Below are positions 9,351 through 17,818 of a DNA stretch of 34,984 nt, one piece after another; position 1 is the stretch's first letter, and each line of letters opens with the position of its first letter. The translations under genes and the position numbers were made by a program. Below the pieces are notes generated by a model. That model was not told where the DNA came from. It did no database searches and saw only the letters and a program-made list of their open reading frames with translations. Source of the stretch: Streptomyces sp. WM6386 (GTDB lineage Bacteria > Actinomycetota > Actinomycetes > Streptomycetales > Streptomycetaceae). Location of the stretch: assembly GCF_000972385.1 (NCBI RefSeq), contig NZ_JXTE01000077.1, positions 1 through 34,984 of the forward strand, written 5' to 3'.

Positions 9351-10550
9351 GTGACCACCCAGGAGCAACTAGCCCACCCCGGCAGGCGGCTCGCCCGGCC
9401 CGTCCGGCGCGACTGGCTGTTCGCGGTGGCGGTCGGTCTGGCGTCGATCCCGCTGGCGTTCGTGGCACAGGGCGACGACGCGCACACGCCGGACACCGTC
9501 GGCTGGACGCTGTTCGGCCTCTCGGCGCTGACGCTCGCCTGGCGGCGGCACTACCCGATGGGGGTGCTCCTGGCGCTCATCGTCGTGGAGGGCACCTACC
9601 ACTCACTGGGGAACGCCCACTCCGGGCTGATCGCGGTGACGATGGTCGCCATCTACTCGCTCGCGGTGGCCGGGCCGCGGCGCCGGACCCTGGCCGTGGT
9701 GCCGACCCTGCTCGTCCTCAGCGTGATCATGCTGACCACCATCAACCCGGACCGGGGCATCGAGCTGATGCGTATCTCCGGCTGGATCCTGGCGTGCGCG
9801 ATCACCGGCGAGGCGGTCCGGGTACACCGCAACTACATCGCCGCCATCGTCGAACGCGCGGAACGCGCCGAACGCACCCGCGAGGAGGAGGCACGGCGCC
9901 GCGTGGCGGAGGAACGCCTGCGGATCGCCCGGGACCTGCACGACCTGCTCGCCCACAGCATCACCCTGATCGGCGTGCAGACCTCGGTGGCCGCGCACGT
10001 ACTGTCCACGGCCCCCGAACGCCTCGACCGCGAGACGGTCGCCAAGGCGCTGGAGGACATCGCGGAGACGTGCCGTTCGGCGCGCGGGGAGTTGCGTACG
10101 ACGCTGGAGGTGCTGCGCGAACAGGGCGCCGTCGGGGAGGTCCGCGGCCCGCTGCCCGGCCTCGACGGCCTGTCCGACCTCGTGGAGACGGCCCGGCTGA
10201 CAGGAGCGCGGGTGGAGCCGACGGTACGGATCCGGGAGGCGCCGCCCGCCGTCGGCGCGGCGGCCTACCGCATCGTCCAGGAGGCCCTGACCAACGCGGT
10301 CCGGCACGCGGGACCCGAACCGGCGATCTCCGTCGAGCTCTACGAGGATCAGGGCGCCCTGCGGCTGTCGGTGACCGACGACGGCACGGGCCCGGTGGCC
10401 GGTTCCGAAGGCGCCGGCTTCGGGCTCGTCGGGATGCGGGAGAGGGCCCGCAGCGTCGGTGGCACACTCGACGCGGGGCCGCGGCCGGAGGGCGGTTTCG
10501 CGGTGACGGCCGTACTGCCGTTGACGACTGCGCTGGAGAGGGCCGTATGA
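9351..10550 (+). CDS. Sensor histidine kinase, HisKA_3 type
   Basis: Membrane sensor kinase of the NarL-partner (HPK7-like) class. About 399 residues: four to five N-terminal TM helices (WLFAVAVGLASIPLAFV onward to about residue 150) with almost no extracellular domain, a basic coiled stretch RAERTREEEARRRVAEE, the phospho-acceptor His in LRIARDLHDLLAHS, and the ATPase domain with N-box VQEALTNAVRHAG and glycine loops DDGTGP and GFGLVGMRERA. The short loops suggest it senses the membrane itself or a hydrophobic compound. The start is uncertain: the GTG at 9351 has GGAG 7 nt upstream; the GTG at 9348 and ATG at 9339 are alternatives. Its TGA overlaps the ATG of the response regulator. Confidence 0.93.
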   Translation: MTTQEQLAHPGRRLARPVRRDWLFAVAVGLASIPLAFVAQGDDAHTPDTVGWTLFGLSALTLAWRRHYPMGVLLALIVVEGTYHSLGNAHSGLIAVTMVAIYSLAVAGPRRRTLAVVPTLLVLSVIMLTTINPDRGIELMRISGWILACAITGEAVRVHRNYIAAIVERAERAERTREEEARRRVAEERLRIARDLHDLLAHSITLIGVQTSVAAHVLSTAPERLDRETVAKALEDIAETCRSARGELRTTLEVLREQGAVGEVRGPLPGLDGLSDLVETARLTGARVEPTVRIREAPPAVGAAAYRIVQEALTNAVRHAGPEPAISVELYEDQGALRLSVTDDGTGPVAGSEGAGFGLVGMRERARSVGGTLDAGPRPEGGFAVTAVLPLTTALERAV

Positions 10551-11218
10551 CGATCCGTGTACTGCTTGCCGACGACCAGACCCTCGTACGGGCCGCGTTC
10601 GCGATGCTCGTCGAGTCGGCGCGGGACATGGAGGTGGTGGGGGAGGCGGCGACCGGCAGGGAGGCGGTGGAACTGGCGCGGCGCTCGGCGCCCGACCTCG
10701 TCGTCATGGACATCCGGATGCCCGAGCTCGACGGCATCGAGGCGACCCGGCTGATCGCGGCGGACGAGGCACTGGCCGGGGTGAAGGTGCTGGTCCTGAC
10801 GACGTACGACACCGACGAGTACATCGTCGAGGCGTTGCGTGCGGGCGCGTCGGGGTTCCTGGTGAAGGACACCAGACCAGCGGAGCTCCTGGACGCGATC
10901 CGTACGGTGACGGCGGGCGAGTCGCTGTTGTCACCGGGTCCGACGGCCCGCCTGATCGCCCGGCTGCTGAGCCACCCACCGGCGTCGGCACCGGCGCTCT
11001 CGGGTGGTCCGGAGTGCCTGTCGGAACGGGAGCGTGAGGTGCTCGTGCTGGTCGGGCGGGGACTCAACAACGCCGAGATCGCCGAGGCGCTGGGGTTGAG
11101 TCCGTTGACGGCGAAGACCCATGTCAGCCGGATCATGGGCAAGTTGGGGGCGCGCGACCGGGCGCAGTTGGTGATCGTGGCGTACGAGTCGGGGATGGTC
11201 ACGCCCGGGGGTGTGTAG
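10547..11218 (+). CDS. NarL/LuxR-family response regulator
   Basis: Transcription factor of 223 residues activated by the adjacent kinase. The receiver domain has the acidic pair in LLADDQTLVR, the phosphorylated Asp in LVVMDIRMPELDG, the conserved Thr in VLVLTTYDTDEY and Lys in GFLVKDTRP. The C-terminal LuxR-type helix-turn-helix runs from LSEREREVLVLVGRGLNNAEIAEALGL through TAKTHVSRIMGKLGARDRAQ. It starts in an ATGA overlap with the kinase gene, so the pair is translated together. The probable target is the MmpL promoter region, where a 16-bp dyad lies at 7036-7051. It converges on the DapA-family gene with only 14 nt between the stops. Confidence 0.95.
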   Translation: MTIRVLLADDQTLVRAAFAMLVESARDMEVVGEAATGREAVELARRSAPDLVVMDIRMPELDGIEATRLIAADEALAGVKVLVLTTYDTDEYIVEALRAGASGFLVKDTRPAELLDAIRTVTAGESLLSPGPTARLIARLLSHPPASAPALSGGPECLSEREREVLVLVGRGLNNAEIAEALGLSPLTAKTHVSRIMGKLGARDRAQLVIVAYESGMVTPGGV

Positions 11219-11232
11219 CCCCCGGTGGCCTC

Positions 11233-12168
11233 CTACGACAACCCCGCCGCCGCCAGGAACTTCCCCACCCTCTCGACCTCCTCCTCCGACAGCCCCACCT
11301 GAGGCTCGGCGGTCACCGGGCAGTCGATGACCCCCCGCAGATACAACGCCGCCTTGAACGCCCCCAACGCCGAGGACGAACCCCCCATCCGCCCCGCGTC
11401 CCCCACCCGCACCATCCCGAACAACGCACACAACCGCTCCTGCTCCACCCGGGCCCCCTCCCAGTCCCCCGCCCGGCACAGCCGATGGAGCCGCACATAC
11501 CCCTCCGGATCGACATTCGCGAGCCCCGGTACCGCCCCGTCCGCGCCCACCCGGAGCGCCGCGTCCACGATGAGCTCGGAGCCCGTCAGCACGCTGAAGC
11601 CGTGGATGCCACCCCGGGTCCTGGCGCCGACGACCACCTCGCGGAACGCGCCCAGGTCCCCGCTGGAGTCCTTGAGGCCGGCCAGCACGCCCTCGGCGGC
11701 GAGGTCGAGTACCAGCTCGCCGGGCAGCTTGGTGTGGACGGCGCTCGGGAGGTCGTAGGCGAGGACCGGGACCGGGCTCGCCGCGGCGATCAGACGGTAG
11801 TGGCGGGCGATCTCAGCCGGGTGGGTGGCCGTGTAGAAGGGGGAGATCACGACCACCGCGTCCGCGCCCGCCGCCGTCACCGCGGCCACGTGGTCCAGGA
11901 CCCGTGGCGTCGTCATGTCGATCGCGCCCGCCAGGACCGGGAGTTGGCCACCCACATGACCCGTCACCGTCTCCACCACCGACCGGCGCTGCGCGTCCGT
12001 CAGATACGCCGCCTCCGACGACGTGCCGAGCACGAACAGCCCGTGCACCCCGGCCCCCACCAGATGGTCGACCAGACGGAGCAGCGACGGGATGTCCACC
12101 TCGCGGGACGGTGTCAGAGGGGTGCAGACGGGCGGGACGACACCGGTCAGCGGGGCTGGGATCGTCAT
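11233..12168 (-). CDS. DapA/N-acetylneuraminate lyase family aldolase
   Basis: Class I aldolase of the dihydrodipicolinate synthase superfamily, 311 residues, with a TIM barrel. The GTSSEAAYLT segment matches the carboxylate-binding GTTGE loop, the proton-relay Tyr is in VLAYDLPSAVH, and the Schiff-base Lys in VLAGLKDSSGD. The LeuA-dedicated and DapA-specific features cannot be separated by eye, so this may act on pyruvate with another aldehyde (sugar acids, hydroxyproline-derived products) rather than in lysine synthesis. The ATG at 12168 is preferred because AGGGAG lies just upstream; a frame extension to 12276 has no ribosome site. No functional partner is next to it. Confidence 0.85.
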   Translation of the reverse strand: MTIPAPLTGVVPPVCTPLTPSREVDIPSLLRLVDHLVGAGVHGLFVLGTSSEAAYLTDAQRRSVVETVTGHVGGQLPVLAGAIDMTTPRVLDHVAAVTAAGADAVVVISPFYTATHPAEIARHYRLIAAASPVPVLAYDLPSAVHTKLPGELVLDLAAEGVLAGLKDSSGDLGAFREVVVGARTRGGIHGFSVLTGSELIVDAALRVGADGAVPGLANVDPEGYVRLHRLCRAGDWEGARVEQERLCALFGMVRVGDAGRMGGSSSALGAFKAALYLRGVIDCPVTAEPQVGLSEEEVERVGKFLAAAGLS

Positions 12169-12305
12169 CGGGGCTCCCTGGGGTCGCGGCTCGGCGTACC
12201 CGCACAGTGTGCCGCGCGGCACGGGTGGTGATGAGGGCCTCCGCGTCGGCGGTAGGCGGTGGCGAACGACATCCAAGGGTGAGCGGTGCGTGGTCGAATG
12301 GGGCC

Positions 12306-12755
12306 ATGGACCAGTGGGACGTGAACTCCGCGGGCGTCATGCGACTGCCCTCCGGCAGGCTCGTGCGGGGCCGCGGACTCAGGTACCCGCTCGGACCGGA
12401 GGCGCCGACCCCGTCGTACGCCCTCTACCTCCTGGGCCACCAACCGCCCGCGGTCCCCAGGGAGTTCCACTGGCTCCGCTGGCCCGACTTCCGCCTCCCG
12501 GCGGACCGGCCGGCCGCTCGCGCGGCGCTGGGCGAGGCCTGGGAGCGGGCCGCGGGCGAACGCGTCGAGGTGGCCTGCGGGGGCGGACGCGGGCGTACGG
12601 GGACGGCGCTGGCCTGTCTCGCGGTCCTGGACGGCGTACCGGCGGAGGAGGCCGTCGGGTATGTGCGGGCGCACTATGACCGGCGGGCGGTGGAGACGCC
12701 GTGGCAGCGGCGGTATGTGCGGCGGTTCTCAGGGGTGGCGGGCGCGGAGGCGTAG
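12306..12755 (+). CDS. Protein-tyrosine/dual-specificity phosphatase-like protein
   Basis: Small cytoplasmic protein of 149 residues. The segment VEVACGGGRGRTGTALACLAVL carries the CX5R signature of cysteine phosphatases (CGGGRGRT), followed by the helix usual for the P-loop. The general-acid Asp may be in WLRWPDFRLP, a position similar to the WPD loop of protein-tyrosine phosphatases. The chain is shorter than most family members and has a C-terminal helix with YVRAHYDRRAVETPWQRRYVRRF. It is divergent from the aldolase gene; the substrate is unknown. The ATG at 12306 follows a short GGG-rich stretch. Confidence 0.75.
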   Translation: MDQWDVNSAGVMRLPSGRLVRGRGLRYPLGPEAPTPSYALYLLGHQPPAVPREFHWLRWPDFRLPADRPAARAALGEAWERAAGERVEVACGGGRGRTGTALACLAVLDGVPAEEAVGYVRAHYDRRAVETPWQRRYVRRFSGVAGAEA

Positions 12756-12887
12756 GCTGCCGGACTTCCGCGGAGCCGGCGCTGCTCGACGCTGCGGATG
12801 CGGGCCTCGATGCCGCACCTGGCGGCGGGCCTCCCGGTCGAACCGGTGGCCCACCGCGTCGGCAGTGCTTTCCCGTCGGCCGAGCCG

Positions 12888-13754
12888 TCAACCAAGCGTC
12901 TCCGCAAGCGCCTTGGCCGTGTCGGCGACCAGCAGGTCGTCGCGGGCGGCGGACTGCTCCGGCATCGTCGTCAGGACGGCCAGCACGAGTGGGGTGCCCT
13001 CCGGCGTCCAGGCGATGCCCACGTTGTTGTTGGTGCCGTAGGAACCGCCGCCCGTCTTGTCGGCGACCGTCCACGTCTTGGGCAGCCCGGCGCGCAGCCG
13101 GGTCCCGCTCGTGGTGTTGTTCAGCAGCCAGTGCGTGAGAAGCTCGCGGTCGCGACGGTTCAGGGCGTCGCCGAGGACCAGTCGGCCGTACGTCCGGCCG
13201 ATCGCGTAGGGGCTCGTCGTGTCCGTGATCCGCCAGGGCTCCGCCGAGTTGAGCTCGGTCTCCCAGCGGTCCAGGCGGGTCACCCGGTCGCCGAGGGAGC
13301 GGGCGAAGCGGGTGATGGCGGTGGGCCCGCCGAGCTCACGCAGCAGGAGGTTGCCGGCGCCGTTGTCGCTGAAGGTGATGGCGACCTCGGCGAGTTCGGC
13401 GACCGTCATACCGTCGGCCAGGTGCTCGCGGGTCTTGTCGGAGCCCTCCTTGGGCAGATCGGCGTCCGTGTAGTGGATCCGGCGGGACAGGAACTCGCCG
13501 TCGCGGTCCAGATCGCGCAGTACGGCCGCGGAAGCCAGGGTCTTGAACAGCGAGCACATCGGGAACAGTTCGTCCGCGCGGTGCCGGACGGTCCGGCCGG
13601 TGCCGAGGTTGCGGGCGAACACGCCCAGACGGGCGCCGTGTCGCTGCTCCAGCTCGCGGAGGCGTTCGGAGACCCGGGAGGTGGTGGCGTGCGCGGGGGC
13701 GGCCGCCACGAGAGTGGCGGCAGAGGCGGCGAGAAGGGTACGTCGGGCTAAGAT
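12888..13754 (-). CDS. Class A beta-lactamase with non-canonical ATC start
   Basis: Secreted serine beta-lactamase. All active-site elements are intact: SLFK (Ser70 and Lys73 of the standard numbering), SDN, the omega-loop WETELN with Glu166, and KTGG. A Cys precedes the active Ser (MCSLFK). Reading upstream of the first canonical codon (GTG at 13709) reveals a convincing signal peptide, (I)LARRTLLAASAATLVAAAPAHA, that has no ATG, GTG or TTG start; the frame runs to a TGA with only ATC (13754-13752) placed correctly, 6 nt after AAGGAG. The second codon is TTA, the rare Leu codon read by the bldA tRNA. Starting at 13709 would give a 273-residue protein without a usable export signal. Either ATC is the start or an ATG has mutated. 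Confidence 0.88.
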   Translation of the reverse strand: MLARRTLLAASAATLVAAAPAHATTSRVSERLRELEQRHGARLGVFARNLGTGRTVRHRADELFPMCSLFKTLASAAVLRDLDRDGEFLSRRIHYTDADLPKEGSDKTREHLADGMTVAELAEVAITFSDNGAGNLLLRELGGPTAITRFARSLGDRVTRLDRWETELNSAEPWRITDTTSPYAIGRTYGRLVLGDALNRRDRELLTHWLLNNTTSGTRLRAGLPKTWTVADKTGGGSYGTNNNVGIAWTPEGTPLVLAVLTTMPEQSAARDDLLVADTAKALAETLG

Positions 13755-13903
13755 CGCGCTCTCCTTCGTTCGGTGGACGCGCCTTTGTCAGGCGGGCGTG
13801 GACGATCTCCTCAGTAGATCGACGCCGGAACGCATTCCTTGGTTGCGGGGCCGTAGACCATCGGCGGACGGCGGGGCGGGCGCGGGCTCGCCACAGTGGC
13901 CGT

Positions 13904-15052
13904 ATGGAGAAGACCAAGGGGATCAACCGGGCACAGTTCCTGGCCGCAGCGGCGGCGGTCGGGATGGCGGGGGCGGTGCTGCCCGCGGGCGGGGCCGGGG
14001 CGGTCGGGCGGGGTGAGGCCGTCGGCCGGGGTGGGCTGACCCGTCGGGGTGTCGTCTACACCCTCGTCGCCGGTGAGACGCCGGCGACCGCGTGGAGCGC
14101 CGACCGGATGCGGGCGGACCTCCGCGCTATCCGCGACGACCTGCACGCCGACACCGTCGACGTCACCGGCGACGGCGTCGAACGCCTCACCGCCACCGCC
14201 GCCGAGGCGGCGGAGCTCGGACTGCACATCTGGCTCCAGCCCACCCTCGGCGACGTCCCGGAACGGGACATCCTCGACCACCTCGCCGAGACCGGCCGGT
14301 TCGCGGAGCGGCTGCGTCGGCAGGGCGCGAGCGTCGAGTTCAGCGTGGGCTGCGAGTTCTGGCTGTTCGTGCCCGGGATCATCCCGGGGGACACGGTCTT
14401 CGAGCGCATCGAGAACCTCCAGAACGGCACCGTCGACTGGGCGCAGATGCAGCGCCGCCTGGCCCGCTTCACGGCGAAGGCGGCGGCGCTCGGCCGTAAG
14501 GTCTTCCACGGCCGGCTGAGCTACGCCTCCGCCCCGGAGATCGACCACGTCGACTGGAACCTCTTCGACGTGGTGGGCATCGACTACTACTCGTACTTCC
14601 CGCAACGAAAGGACTACGTACGGGAGTTGAAGCAGCATCTGCGCCGGGGCAAGCCCGTCGCCATCACCGAGTTCGGCACCTGCGCCTACCGTGGCGCCCC
14701 CGAGGCGGGTGGCATGGGCTGGGACATCGTCGACTACGGCAAGACACCGCCGGAGATCAAGGGAGACCCGCCTCCGGTCCGCAGCGAACGCACCCAGGCG
14801 GCCTACCTGCTCGACCTGCTGGCCGTCTTCGAGTCGATGAACCTGTACGCGGCGATGGTGTTCGAGTTCCTCACCGCGGACGCCCCGCACCGCCCCGACG
14901 ACCCCCGCCATGACCTCGACATGGCGAGCTACGGCATCGCCAAGGCGATCCAGGACCGCCCCGGCGACCCGGACACGGGCTGGCACCGAGAGCCGAAGGA
15001 GGCTTTCCACGCGGTGGCCCGTGCCTACCGCAGGGCAGGTCAGCGGCAGTAG
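13904..15052 (+). CDS. Secreted TIM-barrel protein, glycoside-hydrolase-like
   Basis: Protein of 382 residues with an N-terminal export signal (MEKTKGINRAQFLAAAAAVGMAGAVLPAGGAGA, a Tat-like NR pair followed by a hydrophobic core). The rest alternates strands and helices as in a (beta/alpha)8 barrel, with glutamates at strand ends in SVGCEFWLF and in VAITEFGTCAY, the positions expected of acid/base and nucleophile in clan GH-A enzymes, and a WNLFDVVGIDYYSYF strand. Similar Streptomyces proteins are sometimes labelled abortive infection protein; I see nothing in the sequence that supports that. Substrate unknown. Its stop overlaps the 3' end of the convergent peptidase gene by 13 nt. Confidence 0.65.
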   Translation: MEKTKGINRAQFLAAAAAVGMAGAVLPAGGAGAVGRGEAVGRGGLTRRGVVYTLVAGETPATAWSADRMRADLRAIRDDLHADTVDVTGDGVERLTATAAEAAELGLHIWLQPTLGDVPERDILDHLAETGRFAERLRRQGASVEFSVGCEFWLFVPGIIPGDTVFERIENLQNGTVDWAQMQRRLARFTAKAAALGRKVFHGRLSYASAPEIDHVDWNLFDVVGIDYYSYFPQRKDYVRELKQHLRRGKPVAITEFGTCAYRGAPEAGGMGWDIVDYGKTPPEIKGDPPPVRSERTQAAYLLDLLAVFESMNLYAAMVFEFLTADAPHRPDDPRHDLDMASYGIAKAIQDRPGDPDTGWHREPKEAFHAVARAYRRAGQRQ

Positions 15053-16515
15053 GTGTCGGCGGCGGGACGCTCACCGGTGGCGAGGAACCTCGACACGGTC
15101 TCGTCCCCGCACGCGTTGCCGTTGCGGAGATAGGAGCCGTGGCCCGTGGAGTTCACGGTGACCATGACAGCGCGCCGGCCGAGGGCCTCGCGGAGCTTCA
15201 GGGCGCCGCTCACGGGGGTGGCGACGTCCCGTTCGTTCTGCACGAGCAGGATGTTCGACGGCCCTCGGTCGGTGACGCGGACCGGCGGCTCCTTCGGCGT
15301 GTAGGGCCAGGCAGCGCAGACCATCGCGTTGCGCGGCATGCCGGCGGTCAGCGGGTACTTGATCCGGCTCTCGGCAACACCCTTCTCGTACACCGCCGTT
15401 GAGGTGGGCCACGCGACGTCGTTGCAGAGGGTCCCGGCGCCGACGGCGGTGACGTTCTGCAGCGCCGCGTCGGGCGGCGAGGCGGGCGCGGGCGGCAGGG
15501 TGCCGCTCTCGGCGGCCGGCATCAGCGCGGCCAGAGCGGGGAAGTTGTCCGGATCGTAGAGGGTGTCCAGCATGGTCTGGCGCAGGACGTTGCCGTTCAG
15601 CTCCTCGGGGTTGGCGCCGGGCCAGGGGATCGGCTCCCGGTCGAGCCGTTCGGCCAGCCGCAGGAACAGCGGCCGCACCTCGGCGGCCGTATCGGCGAGA
15701 CGGTACTGATTCCCGGGCTCCGCGGCCCACTTGGCGAACTCCGGGAAGGTGTCCTCGACACCCTGCTCGTGCCCGGCGAGCCAGGCCCTGGAGACCTTCT
15801 TCGGGTCGGGGTCGTCATTGCTGTCCAGCACGAACCGGTCCGTGCGCGCCGGGAACAACTGGGCGTAGACGGAGCCGACGTACGTCCCGTACGACACTCC
15901 CCACGCGGAGATCTTCCGCTCGCCCAGCGCGGTCCGCAGCCGGTCCAGGTCGCGGGCCTCGTTACGGGTGCTGAGGTGCTGGATGAGCTCACCGCCGTTC
16001 GCCGCGCAGGCGTCCGCCATCCGCCGGGCGGTGGCCATGTTGCCGTCGACGGACCCGTCCGCGGCGGGCCACGGCCGCAGCTTGGAGAGCGCGAGGTCCC
16101 CGTGCTCCAGCCCGCAGTCGACGGATGTGGAGGGCGCGAGCCCACGAGGCGCGAACCCGATGAGATCGTAGGCGTCCCGCACCTCCTGCGGCAGCTTCTG
16201 CCCCTTGTTCGAGGGGTCGTTGAGGCTCGACCCACCCGGACCGCCGGGGATCAGGAACAGTGCCCCACGCCGGGCGTCCGGGTTCTCGCTCGGAATCCGT
16301 GAGACGGCGATCTCGATCTTCCGGCCGCCCGGGTGGGTGTAGTCCATGGGCACCTCAAGGGTGGCGCACTGCTGACGGGGGTCGAGGGTTGAGCCGGCGC
16401 ACTTCTTCCAGTCGAGGGTGGGCGCCTGCTCCACCGCGACGGCCAGCGGAGTGACCATCCCGAGGGCGACGGCGGTGACGGCTACGAGGGCGGCGTTGCG
16501 CTTGATCTGCGTCAT
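15040..16515 (-). CDS. Secreted S33-family tripeptidyl aminopeptidase-like hydrolase
   Basis: Alpha/beta-hydrolase of the Streptomyces Tap/SlpD/SlpE type, which removes tripeptides from protein N-termini outside the cell. About 491 residues from the ATG at 16515: signal peptide MTQIKRNAALVAVTAVALGMVTPLAVA, oxyanion loop LIPGGPGGSS, nucleophile Ser in AWGVSYGTYVG, catalytic Asp in LLVQNERDVATP and His in NSTGHGSYL, with a Cys-rich C-terminus (NACGDET, DTYCR). The usual IGFDPRG motif reads IGFAPRG, so the conserved Asp is replaced by Ala; this residue is structural or oxyanion-related in the family, so activity may be altered. A 15-codon upstream extension has no ribosome site. Confidence 0.88.
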   Translation of the reverse strand: MTQIKRNAALVAVTAVALGMVTPLAVAVEQAPTLDWKKCAGSTLDPRQQCATLEVPMDYTHPGGRKIEIAVSRIPSENPDARRGALFLIPGGPGGSSLNDPSNKGQKLPQEVRDAYDLIGFAPRGLAPSTSVDCGLEHGDLALSKLRPWPAADGSVDGNMATARRMADACAANGGELIQHLSTRNEARDLDRLRTALGERKISAWGVSYGTYVGSVYAQLFPARTDRFVLDSNDDPDPKKVSRAWLAGHEQGVEDTFPEFAKWAAEPGNQYRLADTAAEVRPLFLRLAERLDREPIPWPGANPEELNGNVLRQTMLDTLYDPDNFPALAALMPAAESGTLPPAPASPPDAALQNVTAVGAGTLCNDVAWPTSTAVYEKGVAESRIKYPLTAGMPRNAMVCAAWPYTPKEPPVRVTDRGPSNILLVQNERDVATPVSGALKLREALGRRAVMVTVNSTGHGSYLRNGNACGDETVSRFLATGERPAADTYCR

Positions 16516-16923
16516 GGGACCGAGCCTCGCCGATCTTCTTCGAGACCCCCATCCGGTCAACTACCGTGTTGATCGGGGGGTTTACCCCAGTGGTGTCTGG
16601 ACTCGCAGTTCCCGTGAACTCGAATGCGCTCGAATGAAGTCGAACCAATCCGCGTGGCGTAGGGCGGCGATATCCGCCGCATAATTCCCCTACCGCCTTC
16701 CCGCCGCGGGCTTTCCTGCTCGAACTGCCCCATATAAAGGCCGTATACGAAAGCCCGCAGGTCAGGTGAACCCTTGGCCACGGCTCAACGCCCCTGTGCC
16801 ACCCCACCCTTGGCGTGCACAGACTCCTGCCGAGTGTAGGAGCACAGCGTGGCGCCGTAGGTGAAAAGCGTGAAACTCGAAAAGGCGGGGGATCCAGCTG
16901 ACGGTGACGAAAGAGGAGCGGAA
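16516..16923. other. 408-nt intergenic region between divergent genes
   Basis: AT-richer than the genes around it. It holds an inverted repeat at 16553-16576, a GC/AT palindrome-like block GGCGGCGATATCCGCCGC near 16666-16683, and CTCCT/AGGAG arms around 16824-16842. A minus-strand frame at 16557-16781 has mixed third-position use and no ribosome site, and I do not call it a gene. The region presumably carries the promoters of the S33 peptidase (minus) and the 71-residue protein (plus). Confidence 0.5.
16553..16576. promoter_or_regulatory. Inverted repeat upstream of the S33 peptidase
   Basis: CCGGTCAAC-TACCGT-GTTGATCGG has 9-bp arms with one wobble position. It is 38 nt before the peptidase ATG, and its minus-strand arm includes TTGACC, a good -35 box, so a bound protein would block that promoter. 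The regulator is unknown. Confidence 0.4.
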
Positions 16924-17139
16924 ATGAAACCCCCCGTCGGAAGCCACGTCGTGGACACCCGGAGCGGAAAGGTCGGCATCGTCATGGGACACGAAGGACC
17001 GTACGTACAACTCAGACCGTACGGCGGCGGAAAGGAGTGGGACGCGGCCCCGGACACCGTCCGCCGGGCCACCCCCGCCGAGCGGCTCAGCGCGGCGAAC
17101 GCGTACGCCAACGCCCGCAGCCGGGGCGAGGTGCCTTGA
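16924..17139 (+). CDS. Small conserved-type protein of unknown function (71 aa)
   Basis: Sequence starts MKPPVGSHVVDTRSGKVGIVMGHEGPYVQLRPYGGGKEW and ends in a helical Ala-rich tail with ERLSAANAYANARSRG. The first half looks like a small beta-barrel (repeated short strands with GKVGIVMGHEG and YVQLRPYGG), similar in feel to KOW/SH3-like folds, but I cannot assign a family. GAGGAG at 16913-16918 is spaced well for the ATG at 16924; an in-frame GTG at 16861 lacks a ribosome site. Third-codon GC is high, supporting coding. It precedes the DUF1266 gene by 25 nt and may be transcribed with it. Confidence 0.7.
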   Translation: MKPPVGSHVVDTRSGKVGIVMGHEGPYVQLRPYGGGKEWDAAPDTVRRATPAERLSAANAYANARSRGEVP

Positions 17140-17164
17140 CGCCGGTGTCGTAGGGTGCGGGCGC

Positions 17165-17791
17165 ATGGGCCTGTGGAGCATACGCAGATGGACGAGAGCG
17201 AGGCGGAAGGCCACCGACCGTCCCCCCGCGCCGCCGCTCACCACGCACCAACTCTGGATGGTGTCGCTGAGCGCGCCCGTGAGCCGGGACCGGGGCGCCT
17301 CGCGGACCACCCTGTACCCGTTCACGCGGACCGACGACGACGGTGCCCGGCGCTGGCTGGCCGAGCAGTGGGAGATCACCTCGCGGGACGAGCTGGCCGA
17401 CCGGCTCGACGAGCTGGCCCGCTCCGGATACCGGGCCCGGGCCCAGCGCGTCCTCGGTGTCTCCCCGCTCGCCTGGGACGCCGCCCTGTACGTCGACATC
17501 TCCCGGCGCGGTTTCGCCGGCGGGATGATCACCGAGGGCGAGGCCTGGACCGCCCTGAAGAACATCGTGCCGGCGGTGGTGTCGGCGTACGCCTCCTGGC
17601 AGGAGTACGCCGACGACTACCTGCTGGGCCGCAAGGTGTGGAAGGACGGGCTGGACGGCACCCCCGACGCCCCCGCCCCGCAGACGACCGCCGACGCCCA
17701 CCTCCGCGCCCTCCTCGACCCCGCCAACAGGGACAGCCCCTGGAACCTGGCCCCGTGGGACACCATCAGCCACCCGGACCGTGCCCGCTGA
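17165..17791 (+). CDS. DUF1266 domain protein
   Basis: Protein of 208 residues of unknown function. The C-terminal two-thirds fit DUF1266: LAWDAALYVDISRRGFAGGMITEGEAWTAL followed by YASWQEYADDYLLGRKVW, the conserved aromatic-acidic pattern of this family, and a final PWNLAPWD. The N-terminus is basic (RRWTRARRKATDRPP) with no signal peptide or TM segment, so it is cytoplasmic. DUF1266 proteins occur singly or in tandem in Streptomyces without a known role. It lies directly upstream of the recO region, 27 nt before the truncated recO copy. Confidence 0.85.
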   Translation: MGLWSIRRWTRARRKATDRPPAPPLTTHQLWMVSLSAPVSRDRGASRTTLYPFTRTDDDGARRWLAEQWEITSRDELADRLDELARSGYRARAQRVLGVSPLAWDAALYVDISRRGFAGGMITEGEAWTALKNIVPAVVSAYASWQEYADDYLLGRKVWKDGLDGTPDAPAPQTTADAHLRALLDPANRDSPWNLAPWDTISHPDRAR

Positions 17792-17818
17792 CCCCCGCGC
17801 GTACGGGAGAATGGACCC

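Noticed and set aside
16557..16781. 74-codon minus-strand frame in the intergenic region before the S33 peptidase
   Set aside because: Mixed third-position use, no ribosome site and no recognisable domain; it also crosses the candidate operator.
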